Source: JBLIRR01 sp049472395
Lineage (GTDB): Bacteria; SZUA-182; DTGQ01; JBLIRR01
Length of the DNA stretch: 64,000 nt
Direction of reading: 5' to 3'
NCBI GenBank assembly: GCA_049472395.1
Contig: JBLIRR010000002.1
Location: 124,001 to 188,000 of the forward strand
Positions within the stretch are counted from its first letter, which is position 1, and each line of letters starts with the position of its first letter. This document shows positions 1-8,587 of the stretch, in pieces. The notes under the pieces are model-generated. The model was given only the letters and a program-made list of their open reading frames with translations, ran no database searches and had not been told where the DNA came from. A program made the position numbers and the translations under genes.

Positions 1-575
1 CGGCCGAATTGTTCATCCGACGCAACACCGATGACGGTGAGGGGAAGAGTAATCGATAGGTGTGCATCGGATACAAGGGGCGCATCATGGGGCAGTCTGC
101 TCACGTTTTCAATACGAAGAAGTATTGTATCGCCTTCCTTCACACCGAGCCGGGAGGCCACCTTTTGATTTATCACAGCGCCCTCTTCCGGGATCGAGGC
201 GAAAGAAACAGGATGGGGATTAAGCGCAAAGAAACGCTCATCAACACCGAGAACCTGCACCTGGTTTACCCTGTGTGTGCCTCCCTTACTGATAGCAATC
301 CCATTAAGACGAAGCACAGGAGCGGCATCTGTCCGAAGGCTCGCGGCCATTGCAATGATAAGTTCTTCCCGAAAGAGACGATCACGCGCATCCAAAGCAA
401 ATTCTGTTCTGCCAAGACGTGCTGTAACCAGATGCTCCAGGCTATACTGCACGGAATCACCAACCAACAGAGCGCCCGTCAGTATTGCAATACTCACCCC
501 TGCACCCAGCAGGATGGCCAGATTTATTCGCCAGTAATATATGAGACTTCGAATAATGAGCTTTGACCGTCTCAT
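1..575 (-). CDS. ABC transporter permease, MacB/FtsX-like (3' part outside window)
   Basis: Membrane subunit of the transporter whose ATPase is encoded just upstream. The frame is open from the ATG at 575 to the left edge, so only about 190 N-terminal residues are visible and the gene is cut by the window. The protein starts MRRSKLIIRS, has one hydrophobic segment at about residues 15-37 (YYWRINLAILLGAGVSIAIL) and continues into a periplasmic-type MacB_PCD/FtsX-like domain. The start codon overlaps the TGA stop of the ATPase gene (ATGA), which indicates translational coupling. This family usually moves lipids, lipoproteins or peptides out of the inner membrane; the substrate here is unknown. 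Confidence 0.75.
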   Translation of the reverse strand, partial: MRRSKLIIRSLIYYWRINLAILLGAGVSIAILTGALLVGDSVQYSLEHLVTARLGRTEFALDARDRLFREELIIAMAASLRTDAAPVLRLNGIAISKGGTHRVNQVQVLGVDERFFALNPHPVSFASIPEEGAVINQKVASRLGVKEGDTILLRIENVSRLPHDAPLVSDAHLSITLPLTVIGVASDEQFG

Positions 576-1285
576 GGCTTACTTTGAGGTGTGAGATGTC
601 CGTCATACAGAGAATAAATGCGATCCATATACCGGGCGAGCATGGCAGAGTGCGTGACGATGATGAGAATGATCCCACACTCCTTGTTAAGTTCAAAGAG
701 CAGGTGCGCAAGATCCTCTGCCAACGAACGATCAAGCGATCCTGTTGGTTCATCCGCAAGAAGAATTTTGGGGGAATTAATAAGTGCGCGGACAACTGCA
801 ACGCGCTGGCGCTCTCCACCTGAGAGCTGAGAGGGCCAGAAGTCCATTCTCTCGCCAAGTCCTACCCGTTTGAGAAGGTATCGCGCCCTTTCATGATCCT
901 TTTTATCGGATTTTTTCCGCGCTCCCCGCCGCGCCATTGTAGGTATAAGCACATTCTCAAAGACAGTGCACTGTGGAAGGAGATGATGGAGTTGAAAAAT
1001 AAAACCGATATCCCTGCTTCTCATGAGGGAAAGCTGTCTATCCGGCATTTTTGATATATCTTTTCCGTCAAAGATTACGCTCCCAGACGAGGGGCGGTCC
1101 AATCCCCCTATAATATTCAAAAGTGTGCTTTTTCCCGACCCGGACGGTCCGACTATGGCAATCGATTCACCTTGAGCCACAGTAAGGGTAATATCCCGGA
1201 GGACTGATACAGGACCCTTCCCCGCTCCTCCATCAAAATATTTGGCAATATGATCAAGAGTAAGTATGATGTGGTTTTCTGTCAT
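572..1285 (-). CDS. ABC transporter ATP-binding protein, LolD/MacB type
   Basis: ATPase that energises the adjacent permease. Visible motifs are Walker A GPSGSGKST, signature LSGGERQR and Walker B ILLADEPTGSLD, followed by a switch His in IVTHS. About 237 residues from the ATG at 1285 is the normal length for the LolD/MacB class. Upstream in-frame starts exist up to 1354, but they would overlap the preceding propeller gene by 50 bases, so MTENHIILTL is preferred. It lies between a PQQ-like exported protein and the permease in one minus-strand operon, suggesting that export or envelope assembly is tied to the redox cluster. Confidence 0.85.
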   Translation of the reverse strand: MTENHIILTLDHIAKYFDGGAGKGPVSVLRDITLTVAQGESIAIVGPSGSGKSTLLNIIGGLDRPSSGSVIFDGKDISKMPDRQLSLMRSRDIGFIFQLHHLLPQCTVFENVLIPTMARRGARKKSDKKDHERARYLLKRVGLGERMDFWPSQLSGGERQRVAVVRALINSPKILLADEPTGSLDRSLAEDLAHLLFELNKECGIILIIVTHSAMLARYMDRIYSLYDGHLTPQSKP

Positions 1286-1304
1286 GATGGGCCTGATTTT
1301 CCTA

Positions 1305-2459
1305 CTATTCCTCCTTCGGTGGTCCAAAGGTGTATACCCGTCCATCTTCTGCACTTATCACAATGATTCCACAGGCGATAGCAGGAGAGGAAGTAATCGC
1401 TCCACCGATCTCATAGGACCACACCTTTTTCCCATCCGAAGCTCTCACCATATAGACCCGTCCATCATGTGATCCCACCACCACTCTATCTGTGCACAGG
1501 ACAGGTGAACTATCGATCTCGCCACGGCTTCGGAATTTCCATATCCTTTTCCCATTTTTTCGATTGATACAATAAAGGAACCCATCCCGGCAGCCTATAA
1601 CTACTCTGTCTTTGTTAATCGCCGGTGAAGAGAAAAAAGCAGATCCTTCTCTCTCATTTCCATACTCCCATACGATCTTGTGTGTCGCAACATCAATGCA
1701 CATGACTTTATTCCCATAGTTCCCGACAAAGGCATAGTTATCAGCACAGGCGGCCGAGCCGGCTATGTAAGAGCCGGTATCGATGGTGCCTATGACTTTC
1801 CCCTCGGCGCCTGAGAGGACGTGAATCTGCGCATCGCATCCCCCAAAAACAACCCGCCCTTGATAAACAGATGGTGTACCATTAATGTAATTCTCCGTTT
1901 TATACGACCATACCTTTTTTCCTGAGACTGAATCAACACAGTATATGGAATTATCATAACTACCAACGAGTATCCATTGTGCTTTCCCATCTGGTGAGGG
2001 GAGCCAGTTTGCAGATCCTGCAATCCTTGAACCTATGGGATATTTCCATTGTACTGTGCCGTCTTGGCAGGAAAGGGAGTATAATGTCCCCCCAAGGGAG
2101 CCGATGAAAAGCGTGTGATCAATGATAAGGGGAGATGCCTCTATCATATCACCCGATGAAAACTCCCATACCGTTTCTCCATTCGTTATTGAGAGGGCAT
2201 ACACTTTCCCATTATCTGAGCCAATATAGATACGGCCATGTGCAATAACGGGTGAGGATTGTATCTGCTCACCTATTTTTTTAGACCATAGAAGGTGAGG
2301 GACATCCGGAAGATGGACATCACAGGTGCCTGACAATCGCTGATCGCCACGAAATATTGTCCAGGAAGGACTCTCCGACGCAGTTTTCATAGTGTCAGAG
2401 AATACATGTGTGCACCAGAGGAGACTGAGAAAAAACAGTGCAATAATTCTTTTGTTCAT
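1305..2459 (-). CDS. Exported PQQ-like beta-propeller protein (BamB-like repeats)
   Basis: About 384 residues. A signal peptide (MNKRIIALFFLSLLWCTHVFS) is followed by about eight PQQ-type blades, recognisable by repeats such as ASPLIIDHTLFIGSLGGTLYSL, with the tryptophan-containing W-x(K/E)(Y/F) ends of each blade. It probably forms a periplasmic beta-propeller. No quinoprotein dehydrogenase active-site features are visible, so a scaffold or binding role is likelier than catalysis. The ATG at 2459 overlaps the stop of the upstream FeS flavoprotein gene (ATGA). Earlier in-frame starts would extend into that gene. Confidence 0.8.
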   Translation of the reverse strand: MNKRIIALFFLSLLWCTHVFSDTMKTASESPSWTIFRGDQRLSGTCDVHLPDVPHLLWSKKIGEQIQSSPVIAHGRIYIGSDNGKVYALSITNGETVWEFSSGDMIEASPLIIDHTLFIGSLGGTLYSLSCQDGTVQWKYPIGSRIAGSANWLPSPDGKAQWILVGSYDNSIYCVDSVSGKKVWSYKTENYINGTPSVYQGRVVFGGCDAQIHVLSGAEGKVIGTIDTGSYIAGSAACADNYAFVGNYGNKVMCIDVATHKIVWEYGNEREGSAFFSSPAINKDRVVIGCRDGFLYCINRKNGKRIWKFRSRGEIDSSPVLCTDRVVVGSHDGRVYMVRASDGKKVWSYEIGGAITSSPAIACGIIVISAEDGRVYTFGPPKEE

Positions 2460-4012
2460 ATCACGTGCTCGTTCCTGAAGGTGAGAGCCCCGGTAGGGCA
2501 CATGGTCACGCATTCATCAATGACCTTAATGTCGGTATCATCAATGGGATGGTGAAAGGGCGTGCCGACTGTCATATCAAGACCTTTCCCGATAAAGGTG
2601 AATCCATACCGCTCACCCGCTTTTTCCGTGATTCGGACACATATCCCGCACTGTATACACTTTCCCGGATCATACGTGACTAGCGCATATCGGTCTGGTG
2701 TGTAACATTTTCTCCCTCCATCACCCCTGTAATGAAACTGTCGGGCTCCGTAATTTTGCGCGTAGTATCGCAGTCTGCATGAATTCCGGGCTGCACAATC
2801 GCACAGAAGACAGCGTCGTGCTTCCCTCTCTGCCTCCATTGGAGCAAAGCCAGTATCAAGGCCTCCTTTTGGTTGAGTTTGTGACGAGGCATCAGCATCG
2901 TGGCTTAATGCATCCATTTTTTTGGCCTTGGCGGACCAGGTCTTTGAGGAAAATATCCTTTCCTGTTGGGAGCCTGCGCCCTCTCTGTCCCTTAAAAAGC
3001 GATCGATTCTCTTGGCCACAGATGTGCCGGCGGCACTTTTTTTAAGGAGACGTCTTTCGATATTGAGCCTGCTGTTATCGCCATCCCCCTCCCGCACATC
3101 TGCGGTAAATATATATGAATGATCCTTATTTCCTCGATTATACATACTGATAATTGTATCCGTACAGAGACATACTGCATCAAAATCCTTATGCAGTTCA
3201 TCATCTAAAAGATCTATAAGGTGCATTCTAGCCATCCGAAATTCTCCCCCAAGGATTCGCAGCAAATTTAGTTCTTTATCAAGGATATGGCAGGGAAGTT
3301 TTTTCTGTGCCACTAATTCTCGAAGCATTCCTCCCGGTTCGTGCTTTGTATCAAAAATAATGCACGCATGTCCCTTGCGGAGAAGATGATAGGCTGCGAA
3401 TAATCCGGCAGGGCCGGATCCGACAATGGCAACTCTTTTTCCTGTCTTTTCCTTGCAATGAGGGATATAAGGTGTATCAGAGGCAAGATCCTTATCTACA
3501 ACAGAGCGTATAAGGAGGCGAATAGAAATAGGGCTGTCATAGTGGCCTCGGCGGCATGCTTTTTCACAGGGTGCCGGACATAGCCGCTCGAACGTCGCGG
3601 GGAAAGGAAACTCCTTTTTTATTGTTCGAATGGCTTGCCCATAGTCACCTGCTATAATTGTGCGAATCATAAGAGGGATATTGATATGAAGCGGACAACT
3701 CAATTCACATGGCCCTTCGCACCACCCCACATGTTCGCTTAATAGCAACTCTAATGCTGCTTTACGGAATTTGTACACTTCTTCATTGTCTGTTTCAATG
3801 ATCATCCCCTCTGAAGCCGGAACAGAACAGGAGGGGATAAGGGTGTGTGATTTCTTCTCTTGTACCATGCATACCATGCATGAGGGAGAAAATCGATAAT
3901 CATGAAGATAACAGAGGGTAGGGATCTCGATCCCTGATTGTTGACAGGCATCAAGCACTGTACTTCCCTCGTGTATATCTATTTTAGTATTATTAATAAT
4001 CAGTTGAGGCAT
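2456..4012 (-). CDS. 2Fe-2S / GltD-like FAD / 4Fe-4S oxidoreductase (NuoG/HydA-type accessory subunit) with shortened flavin domain
   Basis: 518 residues. Residues 1-80 are a plant-type 2Fe-2S domain (CYLHDYRFSPSCMVC and a distal Cys). Residues 85-170 form a GltD-like 4Fe-4S region (CEGPCELSCPLHINIP, then CPAPCEKAC). A Rossmann nucleotide motif GSGPAGL follows near 195. The C-terminus has CLLCDC and two ferredoxin-like clusters (CIQCGIC and CVTMCPTGAL). The second Rossmann domain that binds NAD(P)H in glutamate-synthase small subunits is missing; instead there is a low-complexity linker rich in Lys, Arg, Ser and Asp. Such proteins pair with NuoEF-like flavoproteins, and a fused NuoEF gene lies at 8588-10906. 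I infer an electron-transfer partner of that protein. Confidence 0.8.
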   Translation of the reverse strand: MPQLIINNTKIDIHEGSTVLDACQQSGIEIPTLCYLHDYRFSPSCMVCMVQEKKSHTLIPSCSVPASEGMIIETDNEEVYKFRKAALELLLSEHVGWCEGPCELSCPLHINIPLMIRTIIAGDYGQAIRTIKKEFPFPATFERLCPAPCEKACRRGHYDSPISIRLLIRSVVDKDLASDTPYIPHCKEKTGKRVAIVGSGPAGLFAAYHLLRKGHACIIFDTKHEPGGMLRELVAQKKLPCHILDKELNLLRILGGEFRMARMHLIDLLDDELHKDFDAVCLCTDTIISMYNRGNKDHSYIFTADVREGDGDNSRLNIERRLLKKSAAGTSVAKRIDRFLRDREGAGSQQERIFSSKTWSAKAKKMDALSHDADASSQTQPKGGLDTGFAPMEAEREARRCLLCDCAARNSCRLRYYAQNYGARQFHYRGDGGRKCYTPDRYALVTYDPGKCIQCGICVRITEKAGERYGFTFIGKGLDMTVGTPFHHPIDDTDIKVIDECVTMCPTGALTFRNEHVI

Positions 4013-4441
4013 GTGTTATTTTCGTGATCGTTTTTTGTCGCACATTATAGTTCTTGTCACACATCATAGTTCTATAATTATCATGTGTTTACAAAATTTG
4101 CAAATTAATTCACCCCGTGAAGTGAGAATTTATAAGGAGTGATAGCCATATAAAAAATGAAATTTCATAATTTCATTGAAAAAGCTAAATATTTAAGATA
4201 TATTATTGTTATATTGTAGCCGGAGGGCACCACAAATAAATGAGAAGGAGGTGATGAGTGAGAGAATACGCATTAACAGTAAAAATAAAGGGGTGTTCTC
4301 GGAAATAGAATATATTTCAAAACAACCCATGCGCTTAGAGAGGAGGTGAGGGATTTATATAAGAAAATATGAATTTTGGCTGGATTTTAGCTCTTTTACC
4401 TTATTAATTTAATGATATCTTACATGGAAGGAGATATTTTT
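4013..4441 (+). other. Intergenic leader region with strong Shine-Dalgarno sites; possible 16-codon leader peptide at 4258-4308
   Basis: Divergent gap of about 400 bases before the DUF4139 gene, AT-rich. Two near-perfect ribosome-binding sites occur without a long gene: AAGGAGGT at 4245-4252, correctly spaced for a GTG at 4258 that opens a 16-residue frame ending at 4308, and AGGAGGTGA near 4340. Whether any peptide is made is uncertain. No riboswitch was recognised. Confidence 0.3.
4376..4393 (+). promoter_or_regulatory. Weak -24/-12 (sigma-54-like) match upstream of the DUF4139 gene
   Basis: TTGGCTGGATTTTAGC has GG at 4378-4379 and GC at 4390-4391, exactly ten bases apart. The bases around -12 (TAGC) fit the TTGC consensus poorly. 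A start about 12 bases downstream would leave a 40-base leader before the ATG at 4442. Chance occurrence is quite possible. Confidence 0.2.
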
Positions 4442-6214
4442 ATGAGGTATAAAAGAAAATTAAACAATGCCATCTTTTTTATTAGTGCAGTATTAATCAT
4501 ACTATGCGTACCCGCTTCTTTCAGTTCAGCTTCATTGAATACTCGTTCGGCTCTATGGACTGATTGGAATCTTCAAACCTCTTCTTATCTTAAAACCTCT
4601 TCTTATCTTACTCTTGGTAACGTTGTATTCCCGGGATTTGGTAGTGGACAGAGTAGCATTCCTAGTGAGTGGGCTCAGAATTCTTTAGCACCTTTAGGAC
4701 AAACCCAAGAGGTCGATAACGGTTCTTTAATGAATGGCTACGCTATTGCAAAAATTACCGCTGCCGATCAAGTGGCACTTGAACTTACTGTGTATAACAA
4801 CAATCTAGCTCTTGTAAAAGATATTCGAAAGATTACTGAGAATTCTCTTCCCCTTGGACCCGGAGAATTACTCTTTGAAGAGGTTGCATCTGAAATTATT
4901 CCCTCAACGGTGATTGTAAAATCGCAGACCTCCCCAACAGCTTTTACCGTGCTTGAACAGACCTTTAAAAATTACTTTACTTCAAGGTATGATCTTCTTG
5001 ATGAGTACGTAGGGAAAACGATAAAATTAGTGGATTGGAACGAATATCATAATACAATGAATGTGGTTGAGGCAACTCTCCTGGGATCTCAATACGAATA
5101 TATTTACAAGATAAATGGGGATATCTATCTTCAACACCCAGGGGATCCAGTTCTTCCGGCATTGCCTGAAGACTTTTCAGACAAACCAACCCTCTGGTGG
5201 TCATATGAGAACAGCTTCGCAGGCGACCAAATACTTGAGACTTCTTATCTTACGAATAATATTAGCTGGAGCGCAGATTATATTTTAATCTTAAATGCAG
5301 AGGAGAACCTTGCCGATATATCGAGCTGGGTTACGATAGTAAACCAAAGCGGCGCGACCTACAAAAATGCTCAATTAAGGCTTGTAGCGGGCCAAGTCCA
5401 ACGTAGAATGGAGCCGATTATTCCATATTATCCACAATATGGGGGCCTGTATGGCGCAGTAGTTAATCTGACACCTGTTGCTTCGGTTCAATTTGAAGAA
5501 GAGGCTACCTTTGAATACCACACCTATGATCTTGGGAGGACCACCACCATAAAGGACAAAAAGACAAAACAGATAAGTATGTTGGAAGCTTCTGGTGTAG
5601 TTACGGAGAAAGAGCTCCTCGTTGAGGGGGGAATTATAAGCTATTTAACAGGATACTATGGGGAGGATGAAATCAGACTCCCGGTGAATGTGTATATTAA
5701 ATTTAAAAATTCAGAAGCGTCTAATCTCGGTTTATCTTTGCCAGCTGGAGTAATGCACATTTACCAAGAGGATAACAATGGATACTTATGGTTTATAGGT
5801 GAAGACAAGATAACACATACCCCAATAGATGAAGAAGTCAAGCTTTATGTAGGGGATGCCTTTGATATTGTTGCGGAGAGGATCCAGACCGATTATAAGC
5901 TGGTCAGTCAGAATGTTCATGAATCAGAGTGGGAGATTACATTAAGAAATCATAAAGAGGAGGATGTAGTAGTAAGTATTAAAGAACAACTAAGGGATGA
6001 CTGGGAGATAATAAATAGCACCCATCCTTATGAACAAATCGATGCCTTTACTATAAGGTTTGATATCGAGGTTTCGAAAGAGGAAGAGGTAAAAGTGAAT
6101 TACAGAGTGAGGATTACAGAAGAGTCAGAGATAGTACCAATGCCGTCGGAATATTATCCGATTCCAGGAGTGTCTCCGGAATATTATCCGATGCCGGCAG
6201 GGGCTCCATATTAA
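4442..6214 (+). CDS. Exported DUF4139-domain protein
   Basis: About 590 residues from the ATG at 4442, chosen because GGAAGGAG lies just upstream at 4425-4432. A signal peptide (about residues 10-30, ending near SSAS) leads to a beta-rich body containing the DUF4139 hallmark LTVYNNNLALVKDIRKI near residue 125 and long alternating-strand segments. A short direct repeat (SSYLKT) lies near residue 50. The C-terminus ends in a Pro/Tyr repeat (EYYPIPG, EYYPMPAG). The family is found in bacterial envelopes and has no established enzymatic role. The gene stands alone between a divergent FeS gene and a convergent kinase gene and is followed by a terminator. Confidence 0.8.
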   Translation: MRYKRKLNNAIFFISAVLIILCVPASFSSASLNTRSALWTDWNLQTSSYLKTSSYLTLGNVVFPGFGSGQSSIPSEWAQNSLAPLGQTQEVDNGSLMNGYAIAKITAADQVALELTVYNNNLALVKDIRKITENSLPLGPGELLFEEVASEIIPSTVIVKSQTSPTAFTVLEQTFKNYFTSRYDLLDEYVGKTIKLVDWNEYHNTMNVVEATLLGSQYEYIYKINGDIYLQHPGDPVLPALPEDFSDKPTLWWSYENSFAGDQILETSYLTNNISWSADYILILNAEENLADISSWVTIVNQSGATYKNAQLRLVAGQVQRRMEPIIPYYPQYGGLYGAVVNLTPVASVQFEEEATFEYHTYDLGRTTTIKDKKTKQISMLEASGVVTEKELLVEGGIISYLTGYYGEDEIRLPVNVYIKFKNSEASNLGLSLPAGVMHIYQEDNNGYLWFIGEDKITHTPIDEEVKLYVGDAFDIVAERIQTDYKLVSQNVHESEWEITLRNHKEEDVVVSIKEQLRDDWEIINSTHPYEQIDAFTIRFDIEVSKEEEVKVNYRVRITEESEIVPMPSEYYPIPGVSPEYYPMPAGAPY

Positions 6215-6294
6215 CCGTAGAAGTCCGCCTTGGGTTCCTTTCCCGGCGCTATCCTGATCAATTGGGATTTTTACATTCATGAGCTTTTTAATTG

Positions 6295-6326
6295 AAAGGA
6301 AGTAGAGTATTCTACTTCCTTTTTAT
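6295..6326. terminator. Intrinsic terminator between the DUF4139 gene and the kinase gene
   Basis: AAAGGAAGTAGA (6295-6306) pairs perfectly with TCTACTTCCTTT (6311-6322) around a 4-base loop and is followed by T-rich sequence. With A residues leading the 5' arm it can serve both converging genes. Confidence 0.8.
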
Positions 6327-6386
6327 ATATTCCTACAATAAATTCGAGGATTTGCTATAATGAATATCCAATATGTAAAATTGCAC

Positions 6387-8273
6387 TCAGATGTTATTTA
6401 TAGCATCTTTGATTGCATGAAGCAATTGGGAGACGTCATAGGGCTTTTGAAGAAATTGTAATCCCCTTTTTCGAATAATATGCCACTGGGAATTTTGGTC
6501 GATATAGCCACTTGTAAGTAAAACAGAGAGGTCAGGTTTTTCCTTGATCAGTTTATCTACTAATTGCACACCGGTTCCATGGGGGAGCACCACATCGCTG
6601 AAAACGAGCTGAAATTCTCCTTTTTCTTTTTCGAAAATCTCTAAGGCTTCCTTTGCATTTGCAGCGATAAATGGTACATAGCCATTTTTGCGCAATATCT
6701 TGAGGCTAAACTCCCTTACCTCTTTATCATCTTCTACGACAAGGATACGTTCTCCCTTGCCTTTCAGTTCATGGAGCCCAATTCTCTCCTCACTGACCTG
6801 GTCAGAGTCTGTGGACAGGGCAGGAAGATAAACCTCAAATGTCGAACCTCGTCCAGGCTCGCTGCGGACATTGATCCATCCTCCATGCTGTTTGACTATA
6901 CCGAATACCATAGATAATCCTAGGCCGGTCCCTTTTCCCTGTTCTTTAGTAGTGAAAAATGGTTCAAAGATACGACTCATCATCTCTTTATTCATGCCGA
7001 TGCCGGTATCCTCAATCGCCAAACAGACGAATTTTCCAGGGTGTGCATGAGGGATTTTTTTCTGACAATCTTCTTCCATGGTCACATTTTTCGTTTTGAT
7101 AATAATTTTCCCACCCTCAGGCATGGCGTCACGGGCATTCACCACGAGATTCAAAATAACTTGATCGATCTGGCCGGGATCCGCTTTCACCTGATCAAGC
7201 TCAGGTTCAAAAACAGTAAGCATCTGGATGTCCTCACCAATGATGCGGCGAAACATTTTTTCAAGATCGGCAAGCCTTTTTCTTAGATCAAGTATGCGTG
7301 GTTTGAGCACCTGCCCACGGCTAAATGCCAGAAGCTGCCCTGTCAGGTTGGATGCTATCTTTCCTGCCTTTTTGATCGTTTCCGCATACATATAGAGTGG
7401 TTGCTGATTTTTAAGATTCGTCAGCAGAAGTTCTGTATATCCCATTATAGTAGTGAGAATATTATTAAAATCATGGGCGACGCCTCCTGCCAGTCTTCCG
7501 AGAGGCTCTAATTTCTGCGCCTGATGAAGTTGAGCTTGGAGCTCTTCCTTTTCTGTCTCTGCATTTTTACGTTCGGTAATGTCAATTTTAATTTGCGCTA
7601 CCAACCATTCTCCTTTTTCGTTCTGAAAAGGTATGGTACTGACTTGTATTGGCCTGTTATGTTCCCTTATCAGCGTTTCTTCACTAATGATGACACTTTT
7701 TTTCTTCAAAGATTTTTTAGCAACACAGCCGGGGCATATATCACTTCTGCCCATAAAATACTCGTAACATTTTGCCTCGCCTGGATCACCATATACATTT
7801 TTCCATGCCGGATCTATATAGCGAATATTTAGCTCAGGATCGAGGATATGAAGACCTGTATTTGTCACTCCAAGAACAAACTCAATCTGTTCCTTGAGAT
7901 TTTTGAGCTCTGCTTCCCGTTTCCTCCCTTCTTCGATTTGCTGTTGCAGATATGCAACCTCAGCCTCTAAAGCCTTTGTAGCATTTTGTAATGCTTTGTC
8001 ATTGTTTTTCATTTCCCCCCCCCTTTTTTGTTTTTTATCAAAGCTGATATACGCATAAAGAATATGCAGGCAGAATATCCCCATAACCAGTAAACGGACC
8101 CAGATTTCTTGTATATTGAGAGAGAATAGCTGACTGATAATTGTTCCTTTTTTGAGGATAAAAGCATTAATTAAAGATTCAGAAATCCAGAAAAAGAACA
8201 ATAGTAAACCCCCAACCCAAATTATATCTCTTGCATGATTAATAGTATTCTTTGTAGTCTTAAACGAATTCAT
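6387..8273 (-). CDS. Membrane hybrid histidine kinase: two TM segments, coiled coil, PAS, HisKA/HATPase, receiver
   Basis: 628 residues. Two hydrophobic segments (about 15-35 and 52-75) are followed by a Glu/Lys/Gln-rich coiled coil (about 90-130). A PAS domain (about 135-235) contains CYEYFMGRSDICPGC, a Cys-containing segment that could bind a metal or sense redox state. The H-box is in GGVAHDFNNILT, followed by the N box (NLVVNARDAMPEGG) and glycine-rich ATP lid (GKGTGLGLSMV). A C-terminal receiver (about 510-628) has acidic residues in VVEDD and the acceptor Asp in LVFSDVVLP. It is not adjacent to a cognate DNA-binding regulator. It interrupts the redox cluster on the same strand, with its own upstream gap. 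Confidence 0.88.
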   Translation of the reverse strand: MNSFKTTKNTINHARDIIWVGGLLLFFFWISESLINAFILKKGTIISQLFSLNIQEIWVRLLVMGIFCLHILYAYISFDKKQKRGGEMKNNDKALQNATKALEAEVAYLQQQIEEGRKREAELKNLKEQIEFVLGVTNTGLHILDPELNIRYIDPAWKNVYGDPGEAKCYEYFMGRSDICPGCVAKKSLKKKSVIISEETLIREHNRPIQVSTIPFQNEKGEWLVAQIKIDITERKNAETEKEELQAQLHQAQKLEPLGRLAGGVAHDFNNILTTIMGYTELLLTNLKNQQPLYMYAETIKKAGKIASNLTGQLLAFSRGQVLKPRILDLRKRLADLEKMFRRIIGEDIQMLTVFEPELDQVKADPGQIDQVILNLVVNARDAMPEGGKIIIKTKNVTMEEDCQKKIPHAHPGKFVCLAIEDTGIGMNKEMMSRIFEPFFTTKEQGKGTGLGLSMVFGIVKQHGGWINVRSEPGRGSTFEVYLPALSTDSDQVSEERIGLHELKGKGERILVVEDDKEVREFSLKILRKNGYVPFIAANAKEALEIFEKEKGEFQLVFSDVVLPHGTGVQLVDKLIKEKPDLSVLLTSGYIDQNSQWHIIRKRGLQFLQKPYDVSQLLHAIKDAINNI

Positions 8274-8587
8274 GCTATTTCTCCATTATAATGAAAGTTG
8301 TTAACTCATCTCTCTCCCTTTTATACGACTGTGGTTTTTCAATGCAAGGTGACGCTCATCCATTATCTGCTCCAATAATATAAGCACCGGAAAGGTATAA
8401 TTTTTTGAGAATATACACATAGATCGTGACTTTATTTGCTGTTGTTTATAAGCCGAAGACGTATGCATGTCTGAATGCTCGTCTCCGGATGCTGGGAAGT
8501 CAAGGAATATTATTTATCCCTTACTACTATTATAACTTAGATAGTAATTTTTGTAAAAGAATTCCTGACAATTCTTTGTAAATTTTC
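8274..8587. other. Intergenic region between NuoEF-like gene and kinase gene
   Basis: About 310 AT-rich bases holding the promoter region of the kinase gene, which is read leftward. I see no clear hairpin followed by a T run, no RNA gene and no convincing small frame. Confidence 0.4.

Noticed and set aside
266..858. Several overlapping frames on the plus and minus strands at the left edge
   Set aside because: They are antisense or out-of-frame shadows of the ABC permease and ATPase genes, which have clear motifs.
4245..4256. AAGGAGGTGAT as part of an rRNA gene (complement of the 16S 3' end)
   Set aside because: Only the ribosome-binding motif matches; no flanking rRNA sequence is present.
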